From Terriglobia bacterium (GTDB taxonomy: Bacteria; Acidobacteriota; Terriglobia; UBA7540), in contig JALHUF010000088.1 of assembly GCA_022866195.1 (NCBI GenBank), forward strand, positions 1 through 5,858: DNA of 5,858 nucleotides, given 5' to 3'. Shown here one piece after another: positions 1 through 5,858 of the stretch. The translations under genes were made by a program, and so were the position numbers. The notes below the pieces were generated by a model. That model saw only the letters and a program-made list of their open reading frames with translations, had not been told where the DNA came from and made no database searches. Position 1 is the first letter of the stretch. Each line of letters opens with the position of its first letter.

Positions 1-1546
1 ACAAGCCGACGGTCAAAGTTACCGCAAAGCCTCGAATCGGGCCTGTCCCAAAAGTAAAGAGGATCAGGGACAAGACAATTGTCGTCACGTGTGTATCGAT
101 AATGGTCACGAAGGCATGCTCGAAGCCACCGGCCACCGCCGCGCCTACGGTCTTCCCCATGCGCAATTCCTCGCGGATGCGCTCAAAGATCAGCACGTTA
201 CTGTCCACACCCATACCTACGGTCAAGATGACCCCGGCGATGCCGGGGAGCGTGAGCACCGCCCCAAAGTACGCCAGCGCCGCGATAAGCATGACCAGGT
301 TTAGAACCAGCGCGAGGTTAGCGTTGATCCCGGCCCCCCGGTAGTAGAAAAGCATGAAACCCATCACCGCCACCAACCCTACGATTGAGGCAACCACGCC
401 ATGCCGGATGGAGTCAGCTCCGAGAGACGGCCCCACGGTTCGTTCCTCCAGATACTTAATCGAGGCGGGCAGCGCCCCGGAACGCAACACCAGCGCCAAG
501 TCGGACGCCTGCTGGGAAGTAAACGACCCGGTGATTCGGCCACTGTCCGTGATTTGGCCTTGGATCACAGGCGCTGAAACGACGCGATTGTCCAGGATGA
601 TGGCCAATTGCTTTCCGATGTTCTGGCCGGTTACCCGCCCGAAGCGGACGGCGCCATCCCGCGTCAAGTTGAAGTTGACGCTGGCCCGTCCATTCTCATC
701 CGGCCGGGGCTGAGCATCGCGCAGGTCGCGCCCGGTAACCGCCGCGATCCGATTGAGAATGTACCAAGCCTCGTCCCCTTGGCCCTCGCTGCCGGATTCC
801 CGCCTGCCGGGCAGCAACTCGCTGTCGGGCGGCAGGATTCCGCCATGCGCCGCCAGCGCCGCCTCCCGACTCGCATATGGGCCATCCTGGACAATCTTGA
901 GCGTCAGCATGGCCGTCGATTGGATGATGTCCTTCACGCGGCCGGGATCGTCGACCCCGGGGAGTTGGACCACCAGTTCGTAGTCGGTGGGGCCGCCGTA
1001 GTCCGCGATGGTCGGCTCGGCCACCCCCAACTGGTCGATGCGGTTGCGGATGGTATTCCGCGATTGCTCCAGGGCCTGGCTGCGGATCGCCGCCGCTGCG
1101 CTGTTTTTCAACGTCAGCCGCCGTGCCAGGGGGTCGCCAGCCTCGCGCGAGAAATCCCAATCGGGGAACTGCTCGCTGGCCAGCGCCTGCACGTCCGAGG
1201 ACTTCTCTTGCGGGATCCCCTTGATGAGAATGTGCGTGCTGTCAATCTTCTGGACGTCCGCGTAAGGAATGTTCTTGGCCCGCAACTCATCCCCCAGGCG
1301 TTCGCGCGTCAGATCGTTGGTGATATTCACAGCGTCTTCAACCAGGACCTGAAGCACCAGGTGCGTGCCGCCCTTCAGATCCAGTCCCAGGCGGATACGA
1401 TTGCGGATGTTCTCTTTCAGCCGCTGGTAGTTCCTCGGGAAACCGATGAACTCCTGCTCGCCCACGGGGTAGCAGATAATGCCGAGGACACAGAGCATAA
1501 ACACCGCGGCGGTTATGATGGCTCGGTTGCGAATCTTGATTCCCAT
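1..1546 (-). CDS. secD: Protein translocase subunit SecD (partial; C-terminal end off the left edge)
   Basis: SecD is an inner-membrane, RND-type subunit. With SecF and YajC it uses the proton-motive force to help complete protein export through SecYEG. The gene starts at ATG 1546 and stays open for 515 codons to base 1. Residues about 9-26 form the first membrane helix. Residues 53-67 carry the family signature LGLDLKGGTHLVLQV. The large extracytoplasmic P1 domain fills roughly 30-375 and includes VQLPGVDDPGRVK and EERTVGPSLG near its ends. Membrane segments follow at about 382-401, 406-427, 436-454, 479-500 and from 504 on. The TM4 motif GMGVDSNVLIFERIREEL has Asp448 at the position of E. 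coli Asp519, needed for proton-driven function. The start lies 40 bp after the yajC stop and has no clear Shine-Dalgarno sequence. The end is missing, so a separate secD cannot be told from a fused secDF. Family assignment is very secure. Confidence 0.97.
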   Translation of the reverse strand, partial: MGIKIRNRAIITAAVFMLCVLGIICYPVGEQEFIGFPRNYQRLKENIRNRIRLGLDLKGGTHLVLQVLVEDAVNITNDLTRERLGDELRAKNIPYADVQKIDSTHILIKGIPQEKSSDVQALASEQFPDWDFSREAGDPLARRLTLKNSAAAAIRSQALEQSRNTIRNRIDQLGVAEPTIADYGGPTDYELVVQLPGVDDPGRVKDIIQSTAMLTLKIVQDGPYASREAALAAHGGILPPDSELLPGRRESGSEGQGDEAWYILNRIAAVTGRDLRDAQPRPDENGRASVNFNLTRDGAVRFGRVTGQNIGKQLAIILDNRVVSAPVIQGQITDSGRITGSFTSQQASDLALVLRSGALPASIKYLEERTVGPSLGADSIRHGVVASIVGLVAVMGFMLFYYRGAGINANLALVLNLVMLIAALAYFGAVLTLPGIAGVILTVGMGVDSNVLIFERIREELRMGKTVGAAVAGGFEHAFVTIIDTHVTTIVLSLILFTFGTGPIRGFAVTLTVGL

Positions 1547-1563
1547 AGGTCAGACTTGGCGAC

Positions 1564-1586
1564 CCGGGGCTACATTTACGCCCCGG
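1564..1586 (-). repeat. GC-rich inverted repeat in the yajC-secD gap
   Basis: Two perfect 7-base arms, CCGGGGC and GCCCCGG, flank a 9-base AT-rich loop (GTAAATGTA on the minus strand). The first arm directly follows the yajC stop codon, and the second ends 17 bases before the secD start. No T-run follows on the minus strand, so it is not a typical intrinsic terminator. In the transcript it would form a stable hairpin that could stabilise the upstream message or limit ribosome access to secD. Its role is inferred; only the symmetry is seen. Confidence 0.55.
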
Positions 1587-2015
1587 TTATTTCTTGCTCT
1601 TGCCGGTTGCCTCTCCCTTCGCCGCCACTCGCCCCGATGAGCTTGCGGCTTCGCCCTCTCCAGGTTGAAGCGCGGCAATCGCCGAACGCGCCACGTCAAT
1701 CTTCACCTGGCTCGCCACCTGCAACTGCACCACGCTGCTGTCGCGAAATCCGACGACGGTGCCGTAGATTCCTCCGCTGGTGACAACGCGGTCTCCTGTC
1801 TTGAGGTTCGCCAGCATCTCCTGAACCTTCCGTCGCTGCCGTTGCTGGGGCAAGATGAGAAGGAAATAGAAGATCCCGAAGATGAGGACAAAGGGAAGGA
1901 GTTGGGCCAAGCCCCAACCCGCACCGGCATCGGCGGCCAAAACAAGAGGATTGATTATCAAACTCTCGATCAAGGTCGGACGGTAAGGATTCAGCTTAGA
2001 ATTGAGAAATCCCAC
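1587..2015 (-). CDS. yajC: Preprotein translocase subunit YajC
   Basis: YajC is a small single-span inner-membrane protein that associates with SecD and SecF as an accessory of the Sec translocon. Numbering from the GTG at 2015, one hydrophobic helix covers residues about 36-56. The typical PQQRQRRK turn follows at 56-63, and the conserved KTGDRVVTSGGIYGTV segment is at 72-87. The tail from about 120 is Ala/Gly/Ser rich and ends in lysines. The length (142) exceeds the usual 90-120, partly from the N-terminal end. The start is uncertain: GTG 2015 lacks a ribosome binding site and lies in a repetitive-looking stretch. In-frame TTG codons at 1973 and 1961 would give a more typical short N-terminus but also lack a good Shine-Dalgarno. 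It lies 72 bp downstream of tgt (from the GTG) and 40 bp upstream of secD on the same strand, so cotranscription is likely. Confidence 0.93.
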   Translation of the reverse strand: MGFLNSKLNPYRPTLIESLIINPLVLAADAGAGWGLAQLLPFVLIFGIFYFLLILPQQRQRRKVQEMLANLKTGDRVVTSGGIYGTVVGFRDSSVVQLQVASQVKIDVARSAIAALQPGEGEAASSSGRVAAKGEATGKSKK

Positions 2016-2087
2016 TCGACCAAAGCAGGATTAGCAGGGTTCGTTGGTGTGGCTGTCCGGGACCGCCTCAGGAACGAGTGAAGCCGT

Positions 2088-3341
2088 TCAAGGCCCCCCG
2101 CGCACCCTAGAACGCAACCCTTCCAACTGGCCGAACAACACAGCCTGCCTGATTTTGCGCATGGTGTCAAGGTAAAAGTGCAAGTTGTGCTGCGTGGCCA
2201 GCATCCCCGCCAGCATCTCGCCCGCCACAAACAGGTGTCGGAGATAGCCGCGCGAATATCGCCGGCAGACGGAGCAGGCGCAGGCCGGGTCCAAAGGCTG
2301 CTCGTCCCGCGCGTAGCGCGCATTCTTGATGACCAGCTTCCCTTCCGAGGTGAAGACACATCCATTGCGGGCGTTGCGTGTCGGCATCACACAATCGAAC
2401 AGGTCAATTCCACAGGCCACACACTCCACCAAATCTTCCGGCGTCCCCACGCCCATCAGGTAGCGCGGCTTGTCCTCAGGAAGCAAAGCGGCCGTGAACT
2501 CCGCCACCTCGTAGGTCTCTGTCTTGGGCTCTCCCACGGAAAGCCCGCCGAGGGCGTAGCCTGCGAACCCGATTTCCAGAAGCTCCTCCGCGCTCTCGCG
2601 ACGCAAGCCCTTGTCTGTTCCCCCCTGGACGAGACCGAAAAGGACGGAAGCAGGAAGTGGCGCATGGGAAGTAGGCGACAGAGCACCGGCCGTCGCTGAG
2701 CCGACATTGGCACTTCCCTCTTGGACTTCCTCCGTTTCTCTGCTTCCTACTTCCAACTTCCTATTTCCGCTCGTCGAGTCCCGAGTGACTTCCCGAACAA
2801 GTTGCTCCTCGTAATAGTGCTTGGCCCGGCGCGCCCAGCGTCCCGTCAACTTCACGGCGCGCTGCAAAGTCTCGTGGCTGGCTGGATACTCCACACACTC
2901 GTCCAGGGCCATGATGATGTCGGCACCCAGCGCCAGTTGAATCTCCACGGCGCGCTCGGGCGTAAGGAAGTGGGAAGAGCCGTCCAGATGAGAGCGAAAC
3001 CAGACGCCATCTTCAGTCACGCGGCCCAGTCCCTTAAGGCTCATTACCTGGAAGCCGCCGCTGTCGGTGAGAAGGGGATGCGGCCAGCCCATGAAGCGGT
3101 GGAGCCCACCCAGGTCGCGAATCACTTCGTGCCCAGGCCGCAGGTAAAGATGATACGTGTTGGCCAGGAGCAATTGCACGCCCAGGCTCTCCAGTTGCTC
3201 CTGGCTCATGCCTTTGACCGTGCCCGCCGTGCCCACAGGCATGAAGGTCGGCGTCTCCACCACACCGTGCGGCGTGTGGAGCAGCCCGGCGCGCGCCCGC
3301 GTGCCCGCGTCTCGGGCCACAATCTCAAACTTCAATCCCAT
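2088..3341 (-). CDS. tgt: tRNA-guanine (queuine) transglycosylase, with a 41-codon in-frame insertion
   Basis: Bacterial Tgt swaps guanine-34 of GUN-anticodon tRNAs (Asp, Asn, His, Tyr) for preQ1, the committed tRNA step of queuosine synthesis in the cytosol. The 417-residue product has the expected order of motifs. VETPTFMPVGT is at 28-38. LTDSGGFQ at 91-98 includes active-site Asp93. GLVQGG is at 236-241, and GGLSVGEPK, typical of bacterial enzymes, at 265-273. DCVMPTRNARNG at 316-327 has Asp316 as the predicted nucleophile. The zinc site CxCxxC is Cys354, Cys356 and Cys359, with His385 as fourth ligand. All catalytic and metal residues are present, so the enzyme is probably active. The oddity is residues 192-232, a repetitive-DNA insertion absent from E. 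coli Tgt (375 residues); without it the protein would be 376. ATG 3341 fits the family N-terminus but has no strong Shine-Dalgarno. The gene sits between a Yip1-family gene (127-bp gap) and yajC. Confidence 0.97.
   Translation of the reverse strand: MGLKFEIVARDAGTRARAGLLHTPHGVVETPTFMPVGTAGTVKGMSQEQLESLGVQLLLANTYHLYLRPGHEVIRDLGGLHRFMGWPHPLLTDSGGFQVMSLKGLGRVTEDGVWFRSHLDGSSHFLTPERAVEIQLALGADIIMALDECVEYPASHETLQRAVKLTGRWARRAKHYYEEQLVREVTRDSTSGNRKLEVGSRETEEVQEGSANVGSATAGALSPTSHAPLPASVLFGLVQGGTDKGLRRESAEELLEIGFAGYALGGLSVGEPKTETYEVAEFTAALLPEDKPRYLMGVGTPEDLVECVACGIDLFDCVMPTRNARNGCVFTSEGKLVIKNARYARDEQPLDPACACSVCRRYSRGYLRHLFVAGEMLAGMLATQHNLHFYLDTMRKIRQAVLFGQLEGLRSRVRGGP
2646..2768. repeat. 123-bp element with inverted heptamer-repeat ends, inserted in frame in tgt
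   Basis: On the minus strand the element opens with four tandem heptamers, GGAAATA, GGAAGTT, GGAAGTA and GGAAGCA (2768-2741). On the plus strand its other end opens with GGAAGCA and GGAAGTG, a divergent unit, then GGAAGTA (2646-2673). The inner arms 2667-2689 and 2732-2754 are inverted copies matching at 18 of 23 positions without gaps. Additional GGAAGT copies lie between the arms. The ends coincide with codon boundaries, residues 192 and 232 of Tgt, and the length is 41 codons, so the frame is kept. The encoded peptide is hydrophilic, with GNRKLEVGSRE at its start, and unlike Tgt. Purine-rich composition differs from the flanking gene. It has no coding capacity of its own. Whether related copies exist elsewhere in the genome cannot be seen here. 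Confidence 0.75.
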
Positions 3342-3468
3342 GGGTAATTCAAAGCCTAGAGGAAAGGTTAGAGTCTTGGCAAGAAGAGATTGGGCTTGTC
3401 CCGCCGCAGTCTGAGTCCGCCCGCGTTGGGCGCGCGGCGGGCCGAAACCACACTCTGAGAGCCCGTCG

Positions 3469-4221
3469 CTACCCCAATATCGCCGCGAAACCCATCTTGC
3501 CCAGAACCCATATCAGCCAAATGCCGGCAAGAGCCAGGAAAACAGGAAGGGTCTTCGCTTTGCCGCCCGAAACGCGTGACCAGCCCATCGCCATCAAAAC
3601 CATGGTCCAAATCCAAAGGATGTCCGCCGAACCGGCCAGCGAATATAAAGGCTTCGAGGTCTCCAGCGGATTCAGGAAGAAACCCACGTTGCTGGGAATG
3701 GGATTCTGCGCGTTGAAGTGCTCGGGGTCGCCAAACAGGATCAGCGCCACACCCATCAGCACGCCCAAAACACTTACGAGGTTGGCGTAACAGGTGGCGG
3801 AGAACACCGCCTTGAATTTGGCTGGCGCGCCATAGATCAGGACCAGGATCCCAAGACCCAGGGCCGCCAAGATGAGGAGCATCGCCGGCCCGAACACCAA
3901 GACGCCCACATGGGCGAAGACCGTGCCAATCGTCGCACCCATACGGACGGCATTTTCTAACTGCTCAGCACTCATTTTCGCCGCCTGGCCGCTTTGCTCG
4001 AGCGACTGGCGAATCATGCGCCCCATCCCGATCTTGAAGATCATCGTCTCCAAGATCACGAGCCCGGACACTATCGCCACGATGAGCGGCGCGATGAAGC
4101 CGGGCCGGCGCGCGATGTCCTCAAAGGTCGGGCCCGGAGAGATGAAAACACCTAGAAAGCGCTCGGGGAAAGACATGGGAGGAGACTCGGCTTCAGGGGG
4201 CACAGAAACCGGGCTGCTCAC
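3469..4221 (-). CDS. Yip1-family multi-pass membrane protein
   Basis: The 250-residue product looks like bacterial Yip1-domain (YIP1 family) membrane proteins, whose function is not established. After a short Pro/Ser/Glu-rich N-terminus, residues 18-45 hold the typical lead-in, with VFISPGPTFEDIARRP followed by a hydrophobic run. About five membrane segments are visible, near residues 43-61, 100-130 (long, perhaps a bent or double span), 143-164, 198-214 and 223-243. A soluble, Gln/Glu-rich stretch lies between the first two. There are no enzyme motifs. The start is GTG 4221, chosen because GAGGAGG sits five bases upstream; a longer frame to ATG 4320 exists, but its extra residues are not family-like. 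The gene reads towards tgt with a 127-bp gap, so it may share the transcript or have a separate one. An internal GC-rich inverted repeat (3419-3442) follows its stop without a T-run. The family call is good; the role is unknown. Confidence 0.82.
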   Translation of the reverse strand: MSSPVSVPPEAESPPMSFPERFLGVFISPGPTFEDIARRPGFIAPLIVAIVSGLVILETMIFKIGMGRMIRQSLEQSGQAAKMSAEQLENAVRMGATIGTVFAHVGVLVFGPAMLLILAALGLGILVLIYGAPAKFKAVFSATCYANLVSVLGVLMGVALILFGDPEHFNAQNPIPSNVGFFLNPLETSKPLYSLAGSADILWIWTMVLMAMGWSRVSGGKAKTLPVFLALAGIWLIWVLGKMGFAAILG

Positions 4222-4226
4222 AATTT

Positions 4227-4233
4227 CCTCCTC
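4227..4233 (-). promoter_or_regulatory. Strong Shine-Dalgarno of the Yip1-family gene
   Basis: The minus strand reads GAGGAGG, followed by AAATT and then GTG at 4221. A near-perfect anti-16S match with five-base spacing decides the start in favour of this GTG over the in-frame ATGs at 4320 and 4176. The bases before ATG 4176 are pyrimidine-rich and show no ribosome binding site. Confidence 0.8.
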
Positions 4234-4335
4234 AGTGTTGATGTCGGCAGCAAATGCTGCCAGCGGAGAACAGCCTACTCCACTCGCGGGGTCGAAGCAA
4301 GGGAGCATCCGGGACCGCATCCTCGCGGGCGGCTA

Positions 4336-4390
4336 CCCCGAAGGCCTAATCTCCGGCGCCTGCCGGCGCGTCTTCCCAGGCCGGCCGGGG
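4336..4390. repeat. 55-bp interrupted inverted repeat in the divergent intergenic region
   Basis: Nested symmetry is visible. CCCCG (4336-4340) pairs with CGGGG (4386-4390). GGCCT (4343-4347) pairs with AGGCC (4378-4382), across a small AA/GGC internal loop. Inside, GCGCC (4356-4360) pairs with GGCGC (4365-4369) around TGCC. Neither strand has a T-run after it. It could be a leader structure, a protein-binding site or a REP-like repeat; GC-rich DNA also gives such symmetry by chance, especially with 5-base arms. Confidence 0.45.
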
Positions 4391-4540
4391 ATAAGCAGGA
4401 TGACGTCGGTTTTATTGACGCATTGAGTACTTGTGCCCGGGGTCTGCTCGGGATAGTGTTCCGGCCCGCCAGAGGTTTTTCCCTCAGCTTTCACACCGCG
4501 TGTCGAAAGTCCGAGGAAGATCCCCTAGTTCACAACCGCA

Positions 4541-4548
4541 AGAGGAAG
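4541..4548 (+). promoter_or_regulatory. Probable ribosome binding site of the PilZ gene
   Basis: AGAGGAAG lies nine bases before ATG 4558 and supports that start over the in-frame ATG at 4423, whose additional 45 residues do not look like part of a PilZ domain. Confidence 0.55.
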
Positions 4549-4557
4549 TCCAAGGCG

Positions 4558-4932
4558 ATGAAAGAACCCCAGGGCACTACGGAGCGCAGGACGGTGCCAC
4601 GGCAAACTCTCGCTCTTCCGGTGCGCATCGAAATGATGCCCTCGAGTGGCGGAAGCCCGACGGTCATCGAGGGTCTGACGCGCGACGTTAGCTGCAAGGG
4701 TGCTTACTTCTGGGGGCGCGCGGCCTTTGAAGTCGGCCAGCGCCTCCGCCTGGCTTGGAGCATTCCGCCGGAACTCAACCGTCAGTTGGGCCTTGAAATC
4801 CGGTGTGTAGCCGAGGTTGTCCGGGTTGATCCCGCCCAGCCAGATAAGCCCGGAATGGGCGTGGCTGTCCGAATCCTGCACTTTGAAACTCCCCAAGTTA
4901 CCTCCTGGCCAGACGGTAGCCCGCAGACTTGA
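4558..4932 (+). CDS. PilZ-domain protein, probable cyclic-di-GMP receptor
   Basis: This is a 124-residue single-domain protein. PilZ domains are small beta-barrels that bind the second messenger cyclic di-GMP and pass the signal to motility, exopolysaccharide or other partners. Both ligand motifs are intact. RxxxR is Arg11-Thr-Val-Pro-Arg15, within ERRTVPRQTLALPVRI. The D/NxSxxG motif is Asp43-Val-Ser45-Cys-Lys-Gly48. The later segment, with WSIPPELN near the middle and RCVAEVVRV before the C-terminal strand, matches the remaining barrel. There is no signal peptide, membrane helix or second domain, so it is probably a free cytosolic adaptor. The start is ATG 4558, set by AGAGGAAG upstream and by the domain's position close to the N-terminus. 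It is transcribed away from the Yip1-family gene and is the only plus-strand gene seen here. No diguanylate cyclase or partner is nearby, so its output is unknown. Confidence 0.88.
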   Translation: MKEPQGTTERRTVPRQTLALPVRIEMMPSSGGSPTVIEGLTRDVSCKGAYFWGRAAFEVGQRLRLAWSIPPELNRQLGLEIRCVAEVVRVDPAQPDKPGMGVAVRILHFETPQVTSWPDGSPQT

Positions 4933-5319
4933 CCCGCCCAAGGCAGGCCTCGTTCCCCAAGCGGCGTGATTCTCCAGCATCGATCTGAAAATGTCTGCGT
5001 CCCTCGGGGGAAGTAACGTTCCGGGTGGCAATATAGGATCGGCGGGCGAGAGAGCTACCGGGTGATTCGAAAAGCGGCCGGGGAGACTGGCCTTCCCTAA
5101 ATCCAATTCAGGATCCAACCCGCCAAGTAGAGGGCAACTCCACCGAAGAGGAGCAGCGGCTCCAGCCAGGGCCGTATGTCAGCATCCAGGCTCAAACAAC
5201 CGCAGTAAGGGCACTCTTTCCCTGCCAGACTTCGCGCCTCATCTGTCTGATCTTGTGGAAGATCTTGCGATGTGAAGCCCTAATGCCGAGAAAGTCAAAT
5301 CACCTTGCCGCTCCGTGCT
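4933..5319. other. Gap between the PilZ gene and rpoD, mostly without recognised genes
   Basis: Between the convergent PilZ gene and rpoD, the first part (4933-5096) shows no protein-like frame, tRNA-like fold or terminator hairpin with a T-run that I could recognise. The minus-strand frame across it is antisense to the PilZ gene and looks accidental. The second part holds the short frame at 5097-5279. A perfect hairpin GATCTT-GTGG-AAGATC lies at 5249-5264 between rpoD and the motif-bearing part of that frame. It lacks a T-run on the minus strand, so it is a weak candidate at best for an rpoD terminator. Confidence 0.5.
5097..5279 (-). CDS. Possible small zinc-knuckle and membrane-anchor protein, start unclear (gene or remnant)
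   Basis: A 60-codon minus-strand frame between an in-frame TAG at 5280-5282 and a TAG stop at 5097-5099 reads like real protein in its last 40 residues. KECPYCGC gives one CxxC zinc-knuckle-like motif. A short linker ending in [10 protein letters not shown] follows, then one hydrophobic helix, [19 protein letters not shown], at the C-terminus. A second CxxC pair, expected for a full zinc ribbon, is absent. The frame has no ATG or GTG. Its only TTG (5195) would discard the cysteine motif. A CTG at 5228 preceded by GAGG at eight bases could be a rare start giving 43 residues. Otherwise the 5' end has been lost or frameshifted. It lies 40 bp downstream of the rpoD stop on the same strand and could be read through from it. 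I do not recognise a named family. Coordinates are the maximal open stretch. Confidence 0.4.
   Translation of the reverse strand, partial: GFTSQDLPQDQTDEARSLAGKECPYCGCLSLDADIRPWLEPLLLFGGVALYLAGWILNWI

Positions 5320-5858
<539 letters not shown>

Larger units (their letters stand above)
4234..4557. other. Divergent intergenic region between the Yip1-family gene and the PilZ gene
   Basis: This stretch must hold the promoters for both outward-reading genes, but no convincing sigma-70 promoter is visible. On the plus strand TTGACG (4415-4420) has no partner at 17 bases. TTGTGC (4431-4436) with GATAGT (4452-4457) has a 15-base spacer and a weak -10. Structural features are a small hairpin GGCAGC-AAAT-GCTGCC (4246-4261), 12 bases before the Yip1 Shine-Dalgarno; a larger inverted repeat at 4336-4390; and an 8-base direct repeat CTCGCGGG (4283-4290 and 4322-4329). 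Open frames crossing it on either strand extend the neighbouring genes with non-conserved residues and are taken as non-coding. Confidence 0.6.

Noticed and set aside
608..1783. Long plus-strand open frame (391 codons) opposite secD and yajC
   Set aside because: It is the antisense shadow of secD, whose reading is unmistakable. The predicted residues show no family motif and are rich in Arg/Pro/Ala, as GC-rich shadows are.
2721..3347. Plus-strand open frame opposite the tgt 5' half
   Set aside because: It is antisense to conserved Tgt motifs, has no ribosome binding site, and its composition is that of a shadow frame.
3419..3442. Inverted repeat GCCCGC/GCGGGC between the Yip1-family gene and tgt, considered as a terminator
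   Set aside because: The loop is 12 bases and no T-run follows on the minus strand. In DNA this GC-rich, six-base arms are expected by chance.
4415..4457. Sigma-70 promoter for the PilZ gene using TTGACG or TTGTGC
   Set aside because: TTGACG has no -10 at 16-18 bases. TTGTGC with GATAGT has poor spacing and only partial matches.
4423..4557. In-frame 45-residue N-terminal extension of the PilZ protein from ATG 4423
   Set aside because: It has no Shine-Dalgarno and the sequence is not PilZ-like, whereas ATG 4558 has AGAGGAAG upstream and places the RxxxR motif at the usual distance from the N-terminus.
4990..5096. Possible tRNA or riboswitch in the gap after the PilZ gene, prompted by GATTCGAAA
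   Set aside because: No acceptor stem, anticodon arm or conserved aptamer core could be paired around it.
4525..5118. Minus-strand open frame of 197 codons across the PilZ gene
   Set aside because: It is antisense to a recognisable PilZ domain and has no domain-like features itself.

Overview
The window is a stretch of bacterial chromosome, GC-rich and densely coded, carrying mostly housekeeping genes. My best guess for the source is an acidobacterium or a close relative. This rests on remembered family resemblance: the SecD core, the sigma-70 C-terminal half and the short PilZ protein read like acidobacterial versions. No search was run, so treat the assignment as moderate at best.

Layout, left to right. 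Positions 1-4221 hold a block of four minus-strand genes, read from right to left: a Yip1-family integral membrane protein (3469-4221), tgt (tRNA-guanine transglycosylase, 2088-3341), yajC (1587-2015) and the first 515 codons of secD (runs off the left edge at base 1). tgt-yajC-secD is a widely conserved bacterial gene order. It links queuosine tRNA modification with the SecDF-YajC accessory complex of the Sec translocon. A 336-bp divergent intergenic region (4222-4557) separates this block from a small plus-strand PilZ-domain gene (4558-4932), a probable cyclic-di-GMP receptor. A mostly non-coding stretch follows. It contains a short minus-strand reading frame (5097-5279) with a CPYC zinc-knuckle-like motif and a C-terminal membrane segment, but no ordinary start codon. 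The right edge is the 3' part of the primary sigma factor gene rpoD (5320-5858, minus strand, continues off the window).

The most unusual item is inside tgt. A 123-bp element (2646-2768), built of degenerate 7-bp repeats in inverted orientation at its two ends, sits exactly in frame and adds 41 codons to a surface-loop position. Removing it leaves a 376-residue protein, almost the length of E. coli Tgt. This resembles in-frame palindromic insertions known from Rickettsia, though I cannot show it belongs to any named family. Secondary observations are GC-rich inverted repeats between yajC and secD and in the divergent region, a strong ribosome binding site that fixes the Yip1 start at a GTG, and the start-less small frame next to rpoD. 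I see no defence system, mobile element with a transposase, CRISPR array, tRNA or rRNA. I found no evidence of a novel multi-gene system.
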